Shown piece by piece: positions 1 through 8,151 of a stretch of 64,000 nt of DNA. The notes under the pieces are model-generated. The model worked only from the letters and a program-made list of their open reading frames with translations, was not told the origin of the DNA and did not search any database. Both the position numbers and the translations under genes were made by a program. The stretch's first letter is position 1. Every line of letters starts with the position of its first letter. The DNA is taken from NCBI RefSeq assembly GCF_003007735.2, contig NZ_PXNQ02000004.1, positions 186,001 to 250,000 on the forward strand. Reading direction: 5' to 3'. Source of the DNA: Paracoccus methylarcula (GTDB lineage Bacteria > Pseudomonadota > Alphaproteobacteria > Rhodobacterales > Rhodobacteraceae).

Positions 1-390
1 GAAATCGACGATCTTGCCATAATCGGCCTTGCGCACGGCCGCATCCAGCTTGAGCTGCTTGACGGCGTCGGTCACCCAGCCCTCGCCAAAGCTTTCCCAT
101 GCCAGCATCTCGACCGGGCGTTCGCCGAGCATGGTCCACATCGCCATCTCGACCGCCCCGGTATCCGAGGCAGGCACGATGCCGATCCGGTAATCGACCG
201 GCACGCCCAGCACCTCGCGGGTCAGCTCGATCGCCTCGGCCAGCTTCGCCTTGCCGACAGCGGCACGATGCGAACGGCCAAGCGGAGCATCCGCCAGCAG
301 GTTCAGGTCATATTCGGGGAATTTGGCACAGGGGCCAGAGGAAAAACGCGGGTTGACCGGCCGCGTGGCCGGGATCGGATGATCGGTCAT
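1..390 (-). CDS. serC: Phosphoserine aminotransferase, 5' part (cut by window edge)
   Basis: First 130 codons of phosphoserine transaminase, the PLP enzyme that converts 3-phosphohydroxypyruvate to phosphoserine in serine synthesis. The N-terminus contains the conserved RFSSGPCAK stretch and the [14 protein letters not shown] segment typical of the alphaproteobacterial SerC branch, followed by the [16 protein letters not shown] region near the cofactor-binding fold. The start at 390 follows a structured leader with a short GGAAGG-like element. The 3' end and the catalytic lysine lie outside the window. The family call is secure. Confidence 0.93.
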   Translation of the reverse strand, partial: MTDHPIPATRPVNPRFSSGPCAKFPEYDLNLLADAPLGRSHRAAVGKAKLAEAIELTREVLGVPVDYRIGIVPASDTGAVEMAMWTMLGERPVEMLAWESFGEGWVTDAVKQLKLDAAVRKADYGKIVDF

Positions 391-448
391 GTAACTCAGC
401 CTTCCAGCTAAAAGCCCCTCGTTGGGGAGGGGTGTCCCGCTGCGGGAC
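391..448 (-). ncRNA. serC leader RNA (candidate serC RNA motif)
   Basis: Two strong hairpins lie in the untranslated leader of serC. One has 7-base arms GTCCCGC/GCGGGAC (434-440 and 442-448). The other pairs CCCCTC with GAGGGG (415-420 and 427-432). They are followed on the minus strand by CTTTTAGCTGGAAGGC just before the start codon. A conserved structure called the serC motif is described upstream of serC in alphaproteobacteria; the position and two-hairpin layout fit, but a covariance search was not run. Confidence 0.6.
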
Positions 449-614
449 ATAGCCAAACGCCGGACATACTGCAACAGAAAAGAACTCGGCCCAGCAGATC
501 GGAGCGGTATATCGGCCTGGCGGAGCATCGGGAAACCTGCCGCATACCGAGCGGAAACGGGTCAGGAGGTCATGGACCGGAAGCGCAGCACGCGTGTGCC
601 ATCCGTGGGGTCGA

Positions 615-1343
615 TCAATTCCCGATACGGTATTCTTCGGGCAGATAGGTCATGCTGTCGGTTTCGGCACCAATTCCCATATGGCAGTCGGCACAGAACT
701 GCATTCCCCCGCTATTTTCAGCACCGGTTCGTCCCATCAACGCCCCGCTCGGCTTGATCGCGGTATATATCCAGTCGCCGGTATCGGGAAACGCGCCCTC
801 TTCCGCCTTTTCCATCAGGAAAAGCGGCCCGGGCTTGGCTTGACCCTTGTCCGATATGGTGAAGCTCGGCTTGCCGAGAATTCCGCCCACCGGCATCGGG
901 CCGCCTTCTTCGAACCGGCTATAGGTCGGCATCGCGGCCGGATCGGCAAGGTTCACGACATAACGCTCGCCATGGGTCGCGGAAATGTAGGGCGAGCGTG
1001 TCACGCTTTCCCAGGACAGGAAGGCGCGCGCTTCGGGCAGATCCGACAACAGCCAGGACGGCCCGTCGATCTTATCGCCCGCCTCAAGGACTGCCAGTTG
1101 CTCTTGTAGCGCATCGCTCAGGCAATCATACAACGCAGCGGCATCCTCGTCGCCGACCTCTGCAGCAGGGTCAGACAGCGTGCAATTCGCGAGGTCGCCG
1201 GCCGGTGCAGGCGACGGTATCGCGATGATGACGGCCATCGTCATCGACCAGGCGACTCCGCCGATGATCGCCGCAACCGGTCTTGCTGTTGGAATATCGT
1301 GGGTTTCAGACGTATCGCTATTTCCTGGTTTGAATAGTTGCAT
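615..1343 (-). CDS. Cytochrome P460-like monohaem c-type cytochrome
   Basis: A 242-residue exported protein with a hydrophobic segment around residues 22-45 and one haem c site, CADCH at about residues 217-221, near the C-terminus. The stretch before it (DWIYTAIKPSGALMG) and the late CxxCH placement resemble the cytochrome P460 family, periplasmic haem proteins that oxidise hydroxylamine or have unknown roles. A GGGGAGGC ribosome site sits ahead of 1343. It is the last recognisable gene of the minus-strand metal-related run. The family assignment is moderate; its substrate cannot be read from sequence. Confidence 0.65.
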   Translation of the reverse strand: MQLFKPGNSDTSETHDIPTARPVAAIIGGVAWSMTMAVIIAIPSPAPAGDLANCTLSDPAAEVGDEDAAALYDCLSDALQEQLAVLEAGDKIDGPSWLLSDLPEARAFLSWESVTRSPYISATHGERYVVNLADPAAMPTYSRFEEGGPMPVGGILGKPSFTISDKGQAKPGPLFLMEKAEEGAFPDTGDWIYTAIKPSGALMGRTGAENSGGMQFCADCHMGIGAETDSMTYLPEEYRIGN

Positions 1344-1601
1344 AACGGGCCTCCCCCCTGTCCAAGAATGGAGCGGTTTCGGCTTTACGGTAAATGCAGG
1401 CAGAAACCGCTTATGTGCCTATTCGCGGGTCGCGCCGCGTTTGTTACGAAAATATCTCCTTCATTCTGTGCCTCCCCTGTCACGGCCCCGAAACGAGGCG
1501 GTTCGTCACCCGATCCGTCCCAGCATCCCGGAATACATCCGGCAGCCAATAGGAGAGCGCGCTGAGCCGCCCGGACTGGTATCGCCCGGGCGGGCGAGGG
1601 A

Positions 1602-1874
1602 TCAGCCGTCTTGCTGCGCGGGTTTCTCTGCCCCGGCCTTGTCATTCATGACCTGCATCATCTCGGTACAGGCCTCCATCATCGGCCCCATCTGACTCAT
1701 CATCTGCATCATGCCCATCATTCCGGACATGTCGCCATCACCCATCATGCCGTGGTTCTTCATCATTTCACTCGGCTGCATCTCTTCTGTGCCGCTCTCC
1801 TGGGTCTGGGCCAAGGATGTTGCGGCCATAAGCGCAAGAGCAGTCGCAAGCGAAATTCGTGTCAGGTGTTTCAT
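1602..1874 (-). CDS. Small methionine-rich periplasmic protein
   Basis: A 90-residue protein with a clean signal peptide (MKHLTRIS start, cleavage near SLAQ) and a mature part dominated by methionine clusters such as MMKNHGMMG and MSGMMGMMQMM. Dense Met and His motifs are known Cu(I) ligands in periplasmic copper proteins. The start at 1874 was chosen over an upstream one because AAGGAG lies just before it and the signal peptide begins there. The neighbours (DUF411, cytochromes, Cys-rich membrane protein) support a copper-handling role, which is inference. Confidence 0.7.
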   Translation of the reverse strand: MKHLTRISLATALALMAATSLAQTQESGTEEMQPSEMMKNHGMMGDGDMSGMMGMMQMMSQMGPMMEACTEMMQVMNDKAGAEKPAQQDG

Positions 1875-1902
1875 CGTCTTCTCCTTGCTGATCTGTTGGG
1901 GT

Positions 1903-2199
1903 TTAGTCCCTCGTTGCACCGGCCTCCGAGGCCGGATTGCTGTCTGCGCAACAGGATTTCGAACCGGTGGCGCAGGATTTCGAACGGCACATCATGCAAA
2001 ACCCGGCCGCGCACATGATAGCACATGGTGCCAAGCTCAGGATCAGGGGGGCGGCCCCGACCGCGGTCAGCCAGCTCCAGTTGAACGCCGCGCCTGCCCC
2101 GATGACGATCAGAGCGAGGATCAAGAGTTTCCTGCGACCCGATAAAAACTGCATGAAGGCGGACCGCCCGGTCCGCATGGGTTCAGATGTTTCGGTCAT
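1903..2199 (-). CDS. Cys-rich small membrane protein
   Basis: A 98-residue protein with two closely spaced hydrophobic segments at about residues 26-46 and 48-68 and a cysteine-rich C-terminus (CMMCRSKSCATGSKSCC). Such two-helix, Cys-ended proteins are often found in bacterial copper or mercury loci, but I do not recognise a named family. Its start lies inside the end of the upstream gene (17-base overlap), so the two are probably translated together. A metal-binding role is inferred from the cysteines and the neighbours. Confidence 0.6.
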   Translation of the reverse strand: MTETSEPMRTGRSAFMQFLSGRRKLLILALIVIGAGAAFNWSWLTAVGAAPLILSLAPCAIMCAAGFCMMCRSKSCATGSKSCCADSNPASEAGATRD

Positions 2200-2452
2200 G
2201 TTTCATCTTTCCGTTTGCGAGATGATGGGTTCGAGTTGCGTGATCGTCGCGGGGCGGCTCCAATCGACCGGATCGATATACCGGCTGGGTTCCCTGACCC
2301 GCGTGTCCGATCAATGCCGATGGCAGGTCGTCATCCTTGTTCCAAAGCCCCCAGTGAAAGGCGGTGCCGAGCCCTGCAAACACCGCCAGCGGCAGCCCCG
2401 CGATCATGCCGCAGGTTCCAAGCAGACCTCCTCGTTTCCCTGCTACACTCAT
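2183..2452 (-). CDS. Small hypothetical membrane protein
   Basis: An 89-residue frame that starts inside the stop of the cytochrome gene (ATGA overlap at 2449-2452), a sign of coupled translation. Residues 8-30 form one hydrophobic segment; the rest is polar and without a recognisable domain. The coupling supports the start, but the polar tail has little protein-like character, so the true 3' end could be different if the sequence carries an error. Function unknown. Confidence 0.45.
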   Translation of the reverse strand: MSVAGKRGGLLGTCGMIAGLPLAVFAGLGTAFHWGLWNKDDDLPSALIGHAGQGTQPVYRSGRLEPPRDDHATRTHHLANGKMKHDRNI

Positions 2453-2928
2453 GACTCACCCTCGCCATTGATCCGGGCCTGAACCTTACGCTGTCGTTCG
2501 GGCCAGGTGCTCTTGATGAAGGCCAGCACCGCCTTGATCTCGGCATCGGTCAGAACAGTCTCGAAGGCTGGCATGTCGCTTTCGTAATCCGGCACGACGG
2601 CCGCGACGCCCTGACTGGTCATGGTGAACAGGTCCTGATCGGAATGATGCCATGTGTGGCCGGTCTCATCATGGGGCGGTGCGGGCATCCGTCCGGAGGG
2701 CAGGCGCCGTTTCCAATCGGGCTGCCCTTCCAGATCGGTGCCATGGCAGGAAGCGCAGTTCTCGCCGTAGAGCCGCTGTCCGAGCGCGATATCCTCGCTT
2801 GTCATGGATGTGCCGAGGAAGGTCAGTTCCTCCGCATCGCCTATGCTGTCGTCTGCCCACACCATTGTGATCGCAGCCACCACAAACGGCGCCGCAGCCG
2901 AGACCACAGCCACCAAACCGCGTGTCAT
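2449..2928 (-). CDS. Monohaem cytochrome c, class I type
   Basis: A 159-residue c-type cytochrome with an N-terminal signal or anchor (residues 4-24), one CASCH haem site (C58, C61, H62) and a likely axial methionine at about residue 119 in SDMPAF. The GENCASCHGTDLEGQ context is typical of small electron-transfer cytochromes. The start at 2928 overlaps the previous stop as ATGA; longer upstream starts would run through that gene. It probably passes electrons in the periplasm for the metal-related cluster; the partner is not visible. Confidence 0.8.
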   Translation of the reverse strand: MTRGLVAVVSAAAPFVVAAITMVWADDSIGDAEELTFLGTSMTSEDIALGQRLYGENCASCHGTDLEGQPDWKRRLPSGRMPAPPHDETGHTWHHSDQDLFTMTSQGVAAVVPDYESDMPAFETVLTDAEIKAVLAFIKSTWPERQRKVQARINGEGES

Positions 2929-3059
2929 ACCGGCCTCCGAAGATATTTGACCAGGGCCAGGATACCCAGAACCAGCAACGCAACGGCCAGCAACAGGATC
3001 AGCCCGCCACTGGCCATCATCACGATCATCATGCCGCCCATGCAATCACTCATCTGCAT
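2925..3059 (-). CDS. Very small single-span membrane protein
   Basis: A 44-residue protein consisting of a Met-rich head (MQMSDCMGGMMIVMM) and one long hydrophobic helix ending in KYLRR. Its start lies inside the end of the DUF411 gene and its stop overlaps the cytochrome start, so it is tightly embedded in the operon. A second in-frame ATG at 3053 is possible. No family recognised. The Met/Cys head next to a DUF411 gene is suggestive of metal contact but unproven. Confidence 0.55.
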   Translation of the reverse strand: MQMSDCMGGMMIVMMASGGLILLLAVALLVLGILALVKYLRRPV

Positions 3060-3537
3060 AGACGGACACCCCGCCCTCGCCAAAGGCATAGGTCTTGAGG
3101 GTGCCGGTCTTTTCCCGCGCCATGCCCGGGGCATTGGCGGGCATGCCGGGCAGGGTGATGCCGGTGACGTCCGGACGGTCGGTCAGCAGCCGCTCGATGA
3201 TATCCGCCGGAACCAGCCCGCTGACATAATAGCCGTCGATCTTGGCCAGATGGCAGCCCAGCCCCTGCGCGGGGACGCCAGCCTCTATCGAGCGCTTGTC
3301 GAAATTCACGTCATCGATACGCGTCACGTTGTAGCCATTCGTTTCGAGATAATCGGCATAGCTGTCGCAGCAGCCGCAGCCGGGATCACGCCAGATGGTG
3401 ATGTCCTTCGACATCTCGCCCGTCTGTGCTTTCGTGATGGTTTTACTGCCGGTTTGCGCACCACTAAGCGAGGTGAACGCGAAGGTTCCGCCGATAGCGA
3501 CTGTGGCAAACGAGGCGATGATTGTCCGTCTTTTCAT
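3046..3537 (-). CDS. DUF411 metal-binding periplasmic protein
   Basis: A 163-residue exported protein with a signal peptide at residues 1-27 and the DUF411 fold. The cysteine cluster DPGCGCCDSY (Cys54, 56 and 57) and the later GLGCHLAKIDGYYVSGLVPAD segment are family hallmarks. DUF411 proteins commonly sit in copper resistance loci, some named CopG, and bind copper through these cysteines. The start at 3537 is backed by AAGGAG a few bases upstream. It lies between the BNR-repeat protein and the small cytochrome operon on the same strand. Confidence 0.88.
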   Translation of the reverse strand: MKRRTIIASFATVAIGGTFAFTSLSGAQTGSKTITKAQTGEMSKDITIWRDPGCGCCDSYADYLETNGYNVTRIDDVNFDKRSIEAGVPAQGLGCHLAKIDGYYVSGLVPADIIERLLTDRPDVTGITLPGMPANAPGMAREKTGTLKTYAFGEGGVSVYADE

Positions 3538-3548
3538 GTCTTGCTCCT

Positions 3549-4472
3549 TCATGCGGCCGCGATGGCCGCCCAGTTCGCGCCGCCATCGCGGCTGAGTTTC
3601 AGATGTCCATCGATGAGGGCGGCCAGCAGGTCCGCGTTCCCGGAATGAACCGCGACCGCGCTTGCCGAACCTTGGGCGAGACGTGACCAGACCACGCCCG
3701 CGTCCGCTGACATCCACAGGCCCGAGGGCAGGGCGGCGTACAGGACCTTGGGTGCCGAGGGGGCGGTGGCGAGGGCTCGAACCGGCTCGCCCTCGGGCAG
3801 TGGCGCTTCGGCGGGCGGGGCCTCGCCTGACACGAGCGCGTCCATGGCGTTGCCGGGCTGGACATCCTGCCACCGGCAGAAGCAGTCGGGCACGCGGGTC
3901 AGCCCGGCCCCGGTCCCGGCATATATCCAGATGCCGCCCATTCCGGTTTCGAGATTGACCGAGGTGAGGGTCAGCGGATCATGCTCTGCCTCGTTCAGCC
4001 AGGGACGATCCATCGCCAGAACCCAGCTGCGCCCGGCATTCTCGCTTTTCCAGAGCCCGTCCCCGCGCACCGCCGCATAAAGTAGTTCCGGGTTTCCGGC
4101 CGCGATGGCGACGGCGTCAACCGTTCCCTCGGACAGCCCGGTCGCACGGGTTTCCCAGGTCTGACCACCATCCTCCGAAATGCTGACCCCTCCCGAAGCG
4201 AGCCCGGCAATGACATGGCCGGAGCGGTCGGGATGCGTGGCCAGGGCACGGATGATGCCCGGTGCGGCCCATTCCCCCTGTGCATCGCCGGTCAGGTCGT
4301 ACCGCCGGATGCGGCTTGAGGCGACGAGAATATGGTTACCATCGAAGGCCAGGGCCGGATCAGGCGCCGTGGCTTGCGCGAGCAGCGGTTTCGCCGCGAC
4401 CGTAAGCCATGCTCCGGCACCAGCGGCAAGGAATCCCCGGCGTGACAATCCGGGACAGGAAATTTTTGACAT
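3549..4472 (-). CDS. Tat-exported BNR/Asp-box repeat protein
   Basis: A 307-residue protein with a twin-arginine signal (SRRGFLAAGAG, Arg11-Arg12) and at least four Asp-box motifs of the type S-x-D-x-G-x-x-W (SISEDGGQTW, KSENAGRSW, MSADAGVVW, LSRDGGANW). This predicts a beta-propeller exported folded to the periplasm. Close relatives in copper loci are annotated as F510_1955-type glycosylhydrolase, but I see no proof of glycosidase activity. It is only 11 bases upstream of the DUF411 gene, so the two are probably one transcript. Confidence 0.75.
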   Translation of the reverse strand: MSKISCPGLSRRGFLAAGAGAWLTVAAKPLLAQATAPDPALAFDGNHILVASSRIRRYDLTGDAQGEWAAPGIIRALATHPDRSGHVIAGLASGGVSISEDGGQTWETRATGLSEGTVDAVAIAAGNPELLYAAVRGDGLWKSENAGRSWVLAMDRPWLNEAEHDPLTLTSVNLETGMGGIWIYAGTGAGLTRVPDCFCRWQDVQPGNAMDALVSGEAPPAEAPLPEGEPVRALATAPSAPKVLYAALPSGLWMSADAGVVWSRLAQGSASAVAVHSGNADLLAALIDGHLKLSRDGGANWAAIAAA

Positions 4473-4613
4473 TTGATCGTCTCATCTGATCACCAAAAGG
4501 CATTGGATGCATGCGCGGCATGCGCCAATGGATTGGAATGCGCGCCGTCGGCAGTCGGGCCGACAAGGCGCAGCGCGATGCCCTGACACGCATGAGCGCG
4601 TGTCGGCACCGTT

Positions 4614-4958
4614 TCAGATGGGGGTTCGGGGAGGGAAAGGCTCCGGGGAGCCCGTGCGGCCAATCGACAATATTTCGCCTAGCGGCCGTTCCCGCAGCAA
4701 TGATGCCTCCAGGACTGGTCCGGGCAATACGGCAAATGTAGCGGCGACAGGGGTGGTGCAGATCATGTCGCAGGCCGGTCCGCCTGTTGCGGCATCCTCG
4801 TCGATTTCACAGCCTTCGCAGCCGGACATCTCCATGCCCTGCTCTGCCGATGTAACCATTTCGATCGTCATCGCGGAAGCGCTTGCCGAATGGACCACGG
4901 CACCCGCCGCATAAAGGGCGAGGAAGAGCGTCATGACGATGTGCGCAAACTTCCGCAT
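4614..4958 (-). CDS. Exported Cys-containing small protein
   Basis: A 114-residue protein with a signal peptide (MRKFAHIVM start, helix to about residue 28) and a mature part carrying CEGCEID and CDMIC, i.e. four closely placed cysteines plus a Met-rich MEMSG stretch. No named family recognised. It is the first gene of the minus-strand metal-related run. Another in-frame start exists upstream at 4985; 4958 is preferred because it begins the signal peptide directly. Confidence 0.55.
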   Translation of the reverse strand: MRKFAHIVMTLFLALYAAGAVVHSASASAMTIEMVTSAEQGMEMSGCEGCEIDEDAATGGPACDMICTTPVAATFAVLPGPVLEASLLRERPLGEILSIGRTGSPEPFPPRTPI

Positions 4959-5373
4959 GACATGGTGATAAACCGGAAACCCCATCCTGTCGATGTCGAA
5001 ACCGGCAAGCAGCCCTCACATCGACGTCAATCAAAGCGGGGAAAGTCGCTTTGGGGAGAAACGAGGCAAACTCCAATACCCCAACAGCTTGGCAGATGTT
5101 CTGGTGGCGTTTGCCGTGATCCCGTCAGTCTCCGCGTTTCCAGCCTTTGCTACCGTGGACGACATCACGCAGCTTCTCATCCTGGTTGTCGTGGCGCTTT
5201 CGAACAGGCTGCCGCGCCATATCCCGGATCTTGACACGACTACGAATAGCATCGTGCCAAGTGCAACAAGCACGGGACATGAAAACGAAAACCGACCGCT
5301 GTGTTTCAATCCCGCGAGAGGGCCGGACCTCGTCTTGCCGAGGTCGGAGGTCCGGCAGATCGTCAGGTCTTGC
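4959..5373. other. No convincing gene; upstream region of the metal cassette
   Basis: Frames exist on both strands here, including a 117-codon one on minus, but none shows a domain, a ribosome site or a protein-like composition. The stretch lies between the first gene of the metal cassette and the end of the isochorismatase gene and probably holds the cassette promoter. I cannot point to a specific promoter sequence. Confidence 0.4.
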
Positions 5374-5922
5374 TTAGCTGGCAAGCCAGGTCTCGGTGTC
5401 GATCACATCGCCATATGCGAAGGCCAGCGCCGACATCATCGTGGCGTGAACCTGTGCCGCCGGGATCGTGCTCTCGCCGAATTCCAGATTCATTGTGGCG
5501 CAGGCATCGTGGATTGTGGTGGTCTTGTAGCCAAAATCCGAGGCAGCCCGGACGGTCGCGTCAACGCACATGTGACTCATGGCGCCAACTATAACCACGT
5601 CATCGATGCCCTTTTCGTCCAGCATGGCCTTCAGCCCGGTGTCGCGGAAGGAGTTCGGGAAGTTCTTGACGATGACGGCTTCACCATCGGCCGGCTGCAC
5701 CGCCTCGTTGATCTGCACACCGTCGGAACCGGGAGTGAAGATCGGGGCGTCAGACGCGGGCATCTCATGACGGATGTTCACCACCATGTCCCCCTTGTCA
5801 CGGGCCGCCGCGATTACTTTTGCGGCATTGGCCGAGGCGGCCTCGATCCCGGTGAGGGGCAGCTTTCCCGAAGGCCAGTATTCGTTCTGGAGGTCGACGA
5901 CGAGGATGGCGCGCTTGCTCAT
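5374..5922 (-). CDS. Isochorismatase-family cysteine hydrolase
   Basis: A 182-residue hydrolase of the isochorismatase/nicotinamidase superfamily. The catalytic pattern is visible: Asp in AILVVDLQNEY, Lys in VIVKNFPNSF, and the cis-peptide/nucleophile segment GAMSHMCVDATVRAA with the active Cys. Family members hydrolyse amides or isochorismate; the substrate here is unknown. The start at 5922 places the conserved first strand at the N-terminus, with AAAGGA upstream. It is divergent from a GlxA-type regulator, which probably controls it. Confidence 0.9.
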   Translation of the reverse strand: MSKRAILVVDLQNEYWPSGKLPLTGIEAASANAAKVIAAARDKGDMVVNIRHEMPASDAPIFTPGSDGVQINEAVQPADGEAVIVKNFPNSFRDTGLKAMLDEKGIDDVVIVGAMSHMCVDATVRAASDFGYKTTTIHDACATMNLEFGESTIPAAQVHATMMSALAFAYGDVIDTETWLAS

Positions 5923-5986
5923 ATCATGGTCCTTTGATTTCGATTGGAACGGTTGCGGCAACGAATATCCGCATATATGGCTTGCG

Positions 5987-6027
5987 CCGCCATTGGCGGT
6001 ATCGACATAATACAAGGCGATATCGCC
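5987..6027. promoter_or_regulatory. Two palindromes in the divergent isochorismatase/GlxA promoter
   Basis: CCGCCA-T-TGGCGG at 5987-5999 is an interrupted inverted repeat and GGCGATATCGCC at 6016-6027 is a perfect 12-base palindrome. Both lie between the start codons of the divergent pair, a natural place for the regulator to bind. The assignment to the GlxA-type protein is inference. Confidence 0.45.
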
Positions 6028-6043
6028 ATATTGCGAGGCCGGC

Positions 6044-7003
6044 ATGACCGCAAAGACGCAGATCGACATCGGGCTCGTGCTCTATCCCGGCGCACAGATC
6101 TCGGCCGTATTGGGATTGGCCGACCTGTTCGAGATCGCGGATCGAGCCGCCGCAAAACGGCCCGATACCGATTTGCCACGGCTTTGCGTTGGCCAATGGA
6201 CCTTCGAGGAAGGGCGCAGCCTTCCCTCGCCACCGGAGACCGGAGGTGACAGCGACGTATTGATCCTGCCTCCCACCCTGAACGCACCGGCTTCACCCGA
6301 GGCAGCCCGGCCGATCGCGCATTGGCTGCGTGAGCGCCATGAAGGCGGATGCATTCTCGCGTCGATCTGCGGCGGTGCGTTTCTTTTGGCTGAAACCGGG
6401 CTTCTGGACGGGCGGAGCGCCACCACACATTGGGTCTATACCGAGGCGTTCAGTCGCCGCTTTCCGCGCGTGGCGGTCGATACCGACCGGTTGATCATCG
6501 ACGATGGCGATATCCTGACCGCTGGCGGCCTGATGTCCTGGACCGATATCGGGTTGAAGCTGGTAGACCGTTTCCTGGGACCGACCGTCATGCTGGAAAC
6601 CGCCCAGATGCTGCTGGTCGATCCCCCGGGACGGGAGCAGCGATATTACAGCGGTTTCACGCCTCGGCTGAACCACGGCGATGCCGCCATCCTGAAAGCG
6701 CAACACTGGCTACAGACCACGGGCGCCAGGGACACGAGCCTGACCGTATTGGCAAAGCAGGCCGGGTTGGAGGAGCGCACATTTCTGCGCCGCTTTCATA
6801 GGGCGACCGGCCTGACCTCGTCGGAATATGCGCAGCGATTGCGGGTCGGCAGGGCGCGGGAGCGCTTGCAGTTCGGGACCCTTCCGGTGGACACGATCGC
6901 ATGGGAGGTGGGCTATTCCGATCCGGCAACCTTTCGAAAGGTGTTTCGGCGCATCGTGGGCCTGACGCCAAGCGAATACAGGCAGCGCTTCCATATCGGA
7001 TAG
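6044..7003 (+). CDS. GlxA-type transcriptional regulator (DJ-1/PfpI + AraC HTH)
   Basis: A 319-residue regulator. Residues 1-190 form a DJ-1/PfpI-like domain with the nucleophile-elbow equivalent ILASICGGAFLLAETGLL; residues 215-315 form an AraC-type double helix-turn-helix ending in the typical GYSDPATFRKVFRR and GLTPSEYRQRF segments. Such proteins usually activate a nearby amide or amine catabolic gene. The divergent isochorismatase is the obvious target. The ATG at 6044 lies 17 bases after a perfect palindrome, which would allow self-regulation. Confidence 0.92.
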   Translation: MTAKTQIDIGLVLYPGAQISAVLGLADLFEIADRAAAKRPDTDLPRLCVGQWTFEEGRSLPSPPETGGDSDVLILPPTLNAPASPEAARPIAHWLRERHEGGCILASICGGAFLLAETGLLDGRSATTHWVYTEAFSRRFPRVAVDTDRLIIDDGDILTAGGLMSWTDIGLKLVDRFLGPTVMLETAQMLLVDPPGREQRYYSGFTPRLNHGDAAILKAQHWLQTTGARDTSLTVLAKQAGLEERTFLRRFHRATGLTSSEYAQRLRVGRARERLQFGTLPVDTIAWEVGYSDPATFRKVFRRIVGLTPSEYRQRFHIG

Positions 7004-7077
7004 GCGTTGAACAAGTCCTGCACTGGCCACGCGATGGCGGGGCCGATCATCACCTATCCGCACCGCGCGATACGGCT

Positions 7078-7983
7078 TCAGGCGTAGGTTTCCCGGGCGA
7101 CGGAACGGCGGATTTCGACGCTGTCCCGTCCCGGAGGAGCACCGAACATGCGGCGATACTCGCGGCTGAACTGCGAGGGGCTTTCGTAGCCGATGGAAAA
7201 TCCCACCTGCGCGACATCCGCGCCGTCGCGGAGCAGGAGCCGCCTTGCCTCTTGCAGGCGCAACTGTTTCTGGAACTGCACCGGGGTCATTGCCGTCACG
7301 GATTTGAAATGGCGGTGGAATGTGGCCGGGCTCATGCCCGCCAATGCCGCGAGATGCGGCACGCTGATCGTGCTGGTGAAATTGTCGCGGACCCAGGCGA
7401 TGGACCGGCCGATGCGCGCCATCCGGCTATCGGCCAGGCCGATCTGCCGCAGCATTGTTCCCTGAGGGCTGTTCAGAAGCTGCCAGACGATCTCGCGCCG
7501 GATCATCGGCGCCAGAACCGGAATGTCCCAGGGTTTCCCGGCCAGTGCCAGCAGCCTTTCGAGCGGGTCGATCACAATGCCGGGGAGGGGATGCACGTCA
7601 AGGGCGGCCGGTGCGGGTGCGGGGCGGTCGGGATCGCGCGCCATTTCCAGCAGCAGATCGGCGATGACTGCGGGATCGATATTGAGGGCGAAGGCAATAT
7701 AGGGGGTCTCACGCGACGCGGTGACGATCTCGGCCCGGATCGGAACGTCAAGCGATGCAATCAGGCATTTGCCCTGGTCGTATCGATAGACGCGGTCCCC
7801 GAGACGGCTGATCTTGGCACCTTGCAGCACGACGATCAGAGAAGGCCGGTAGACGCCATGAAACGGGCCGGTCGGAGTCTCGGTAACCGTCACGAACAGC
7901 CCGGGCAAAGGGGTTTCTCGCCCATGGTCGCGCCAGATCGCCAATGCGCTGGCCTTCAGGGTGTCCAGACGGGTTTCCTTCAT
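7078..7983 (-). CDS. AraC-family regulator with AraC_N-type sensor domain
   Basis: A 301-residue regulator. The N-terminal part (about residues 20-170, including GVYRPSLIVVLQGAKIS) matches the AraC_N type found in regulators next to oxidoreductases. The C-terminal part (about 190-290) is a double HTH with MSPATFHRHFKSVTAMTPVQFQK and GYESPSQFSREYRRMFG. It is divergent from an aldo-keto reductase, a common pairing. The start at 7983 was chosen over one 30 bases upstream because MKETRLDTLK resembles the usual N-terminus. Confidence 0.9.
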   Translation of the reverse strand: MKETRLDTLKASALAIWRDHGRETPLPGLFVTVTETPTGPFHGVYRPSLIVVLQGAKISRLGDRVYRYDQGKCLIASLDVPIRAEIVTASRETPYIAFALNIDPAVIADLLLEMARDPDRPAPAPAALDVHPLPGIVIDPLERLLALAGKPWDIPVLAPMIRREIVWQLLNSPQGTMLRQIGLADSRMARIGRSIAWVRDNFTSTISVPHLAALAGMSPATFHRHFKSVTAMTPVQFQKQLRLQEARRLLLRDGADVAQVGFSIGYESPSQFSREYRRMFGAPPGRDSVEIRRSVARETYA

Positions 7984-8151
7984 GGTGTCAATATAGCCGG
8001 ACAATGATGCCATGCCAGAGCCAAGCCGAAGGGAATGAGAGGATCGGGCAGGATTTCGCGAGGATCGGCGTGGCCCGGTCAGGCCATCCGGCCATAGATA
8101 GGAACCGTGCCGCGATCACCTGGACCGGCATTCTATCGAAGGACATATCTC

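Noticed and set aside
5031..5384. 117-codon minus-strand frame with one hydrophobic stretch
   Set aside because: No ribosome site, no domain, composition not protein-like; considered a possible remnant but unsupported.
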